DNA of 5,538 nucleotides from Actinomycetes bacterium (GTDB lineage Bacteria; Actinomycetota; Acidimicrobiia; Acidimicrobiales; RAAP-2): NCBI GenBank assembly GCA_021791615.1, contig JAJYWG010000514.1:1-5538 (forward strand), given 5' to 3'. The notes beneath the pieces were generated by a model, which saw only the letters and a program-made list of their open reading frames with translations, was not told where the DNA came from and ran no database searches. Shown here piece after piece: positions 5,367 through 5,538 of this stretch; within the stretch, counting starts at the first letter, position 1, and every line of letters starts with the position of its first letter. Position numbers and translations under genes: made by a program.

Positions 5367-5382
5367 TCTTGGGTCGGTTCTC

Positions 5383-5538
5383 ATGAAATCATCTTCTCTT
5401 CGGCCGAGAGCCGGCGACAGGCTCGTGATGGAGGTGGCACACCGGCTTACCGAGCGGGACCGGTCCGTCTTGACCATGCTCTACCGCCACCGGGTCTTCA
5501 CGACCGACCAGCTGGCCGAGATGTACTTCGACAACATC
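5383..5538 (+). CDS. Probable replication-relaxation family protein, N-terminal fragment
   Basis: Fifty-two codons run to the window edge without a stop. After a short basic leader the protein reads HRLTERDRSVLTMLYRHRVF and then TTDQLAEMYFDNI. The order 'L-T-x-R-D-x-x-[IVL]-L ... hR-v-x-T-x-Q-[IL]-A-x-[LM]-[YF]-F' is the start of the winged helix of the replication-relaxation family (Replic_Relax), found on actinobacterial and Firmicute plasmids and ICEs and thought to act in plasmid replication or mobilisation. I used the ATG at 5383. There is no strong ribosome site before it; in-frame starts at 5335 (GTG) and 5428 (ATG) are alternatives, and the 5335 start would put the beginning of the gene inside the inverted repeat. 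The same strand and nearness to the recombinase suggest one element. Confidence 0.65.
   Translation, partial: MKSSSLRPRAGDRLVMEVAHRLTERDRSVLTMLYRHRVFTTDQLAEMYFDNI

Overview
The window is high-GC DNA with strong G/C preference at third codon positions, GTG starts and compact, overlapping genes. This fits an actinobacterium (Actinomycetota); the sequence does not settle which class. The gene content looks like part of a mobile or integrative element.

Layout. (1) 1-784: the 3' end of a cation diffusion facilitator (CDF) metal exporter, overlapping by 4 bp a second, membrane-domain-only CDF-like protein with a substituted metal site. (2) 831-1379, minus strand: a small protein with two winged-helix DNA-binding domains, convergent with the CDF genes and divergent from the methyltransferase operon. 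(3) 1380-1569: a 190-bp divergent control region. (4) 1570-3564, plus strand: a tightly packed operon of two tandem paralogous S-adenosylmethionine-dependent methyltransferases (11-bp overlap), then a small uncharacterised protein (1-bp overlap). (5) 3619-5238: a large serine recombinase with resolvase, recombinase, zinc-ribbon and coiled-coil parts. (6) 5239-5382: a short non-coding segment with four 12-bp tandem repeats, a long imperfect inverted repeat and a 10-bp perfect palindrome. (7) 5383-end: the start of a probable replication-relaxation family protein, cut by the window edge.

How the parts may work together (inference): the recombinase would move the element, and the structured DNA just downstream of it is the natural place for an attachment or control site. 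The replication-relaxation-like gene suggests plasmid- or ICE-type maintenance genes continue beyond the window. The paired methyltransferases have no visible restriction enzyme partner; they may modify the element's DNA to protect it from host restriction, or act as regulators. The two-domain DNA-binding protein is placed to control the operon. The CDF genes may be metal-resistance cargo or flanking host DNA. The least described part is the coupled unit of methyltransferase, methyltransferase, small protein and serine recombinase.
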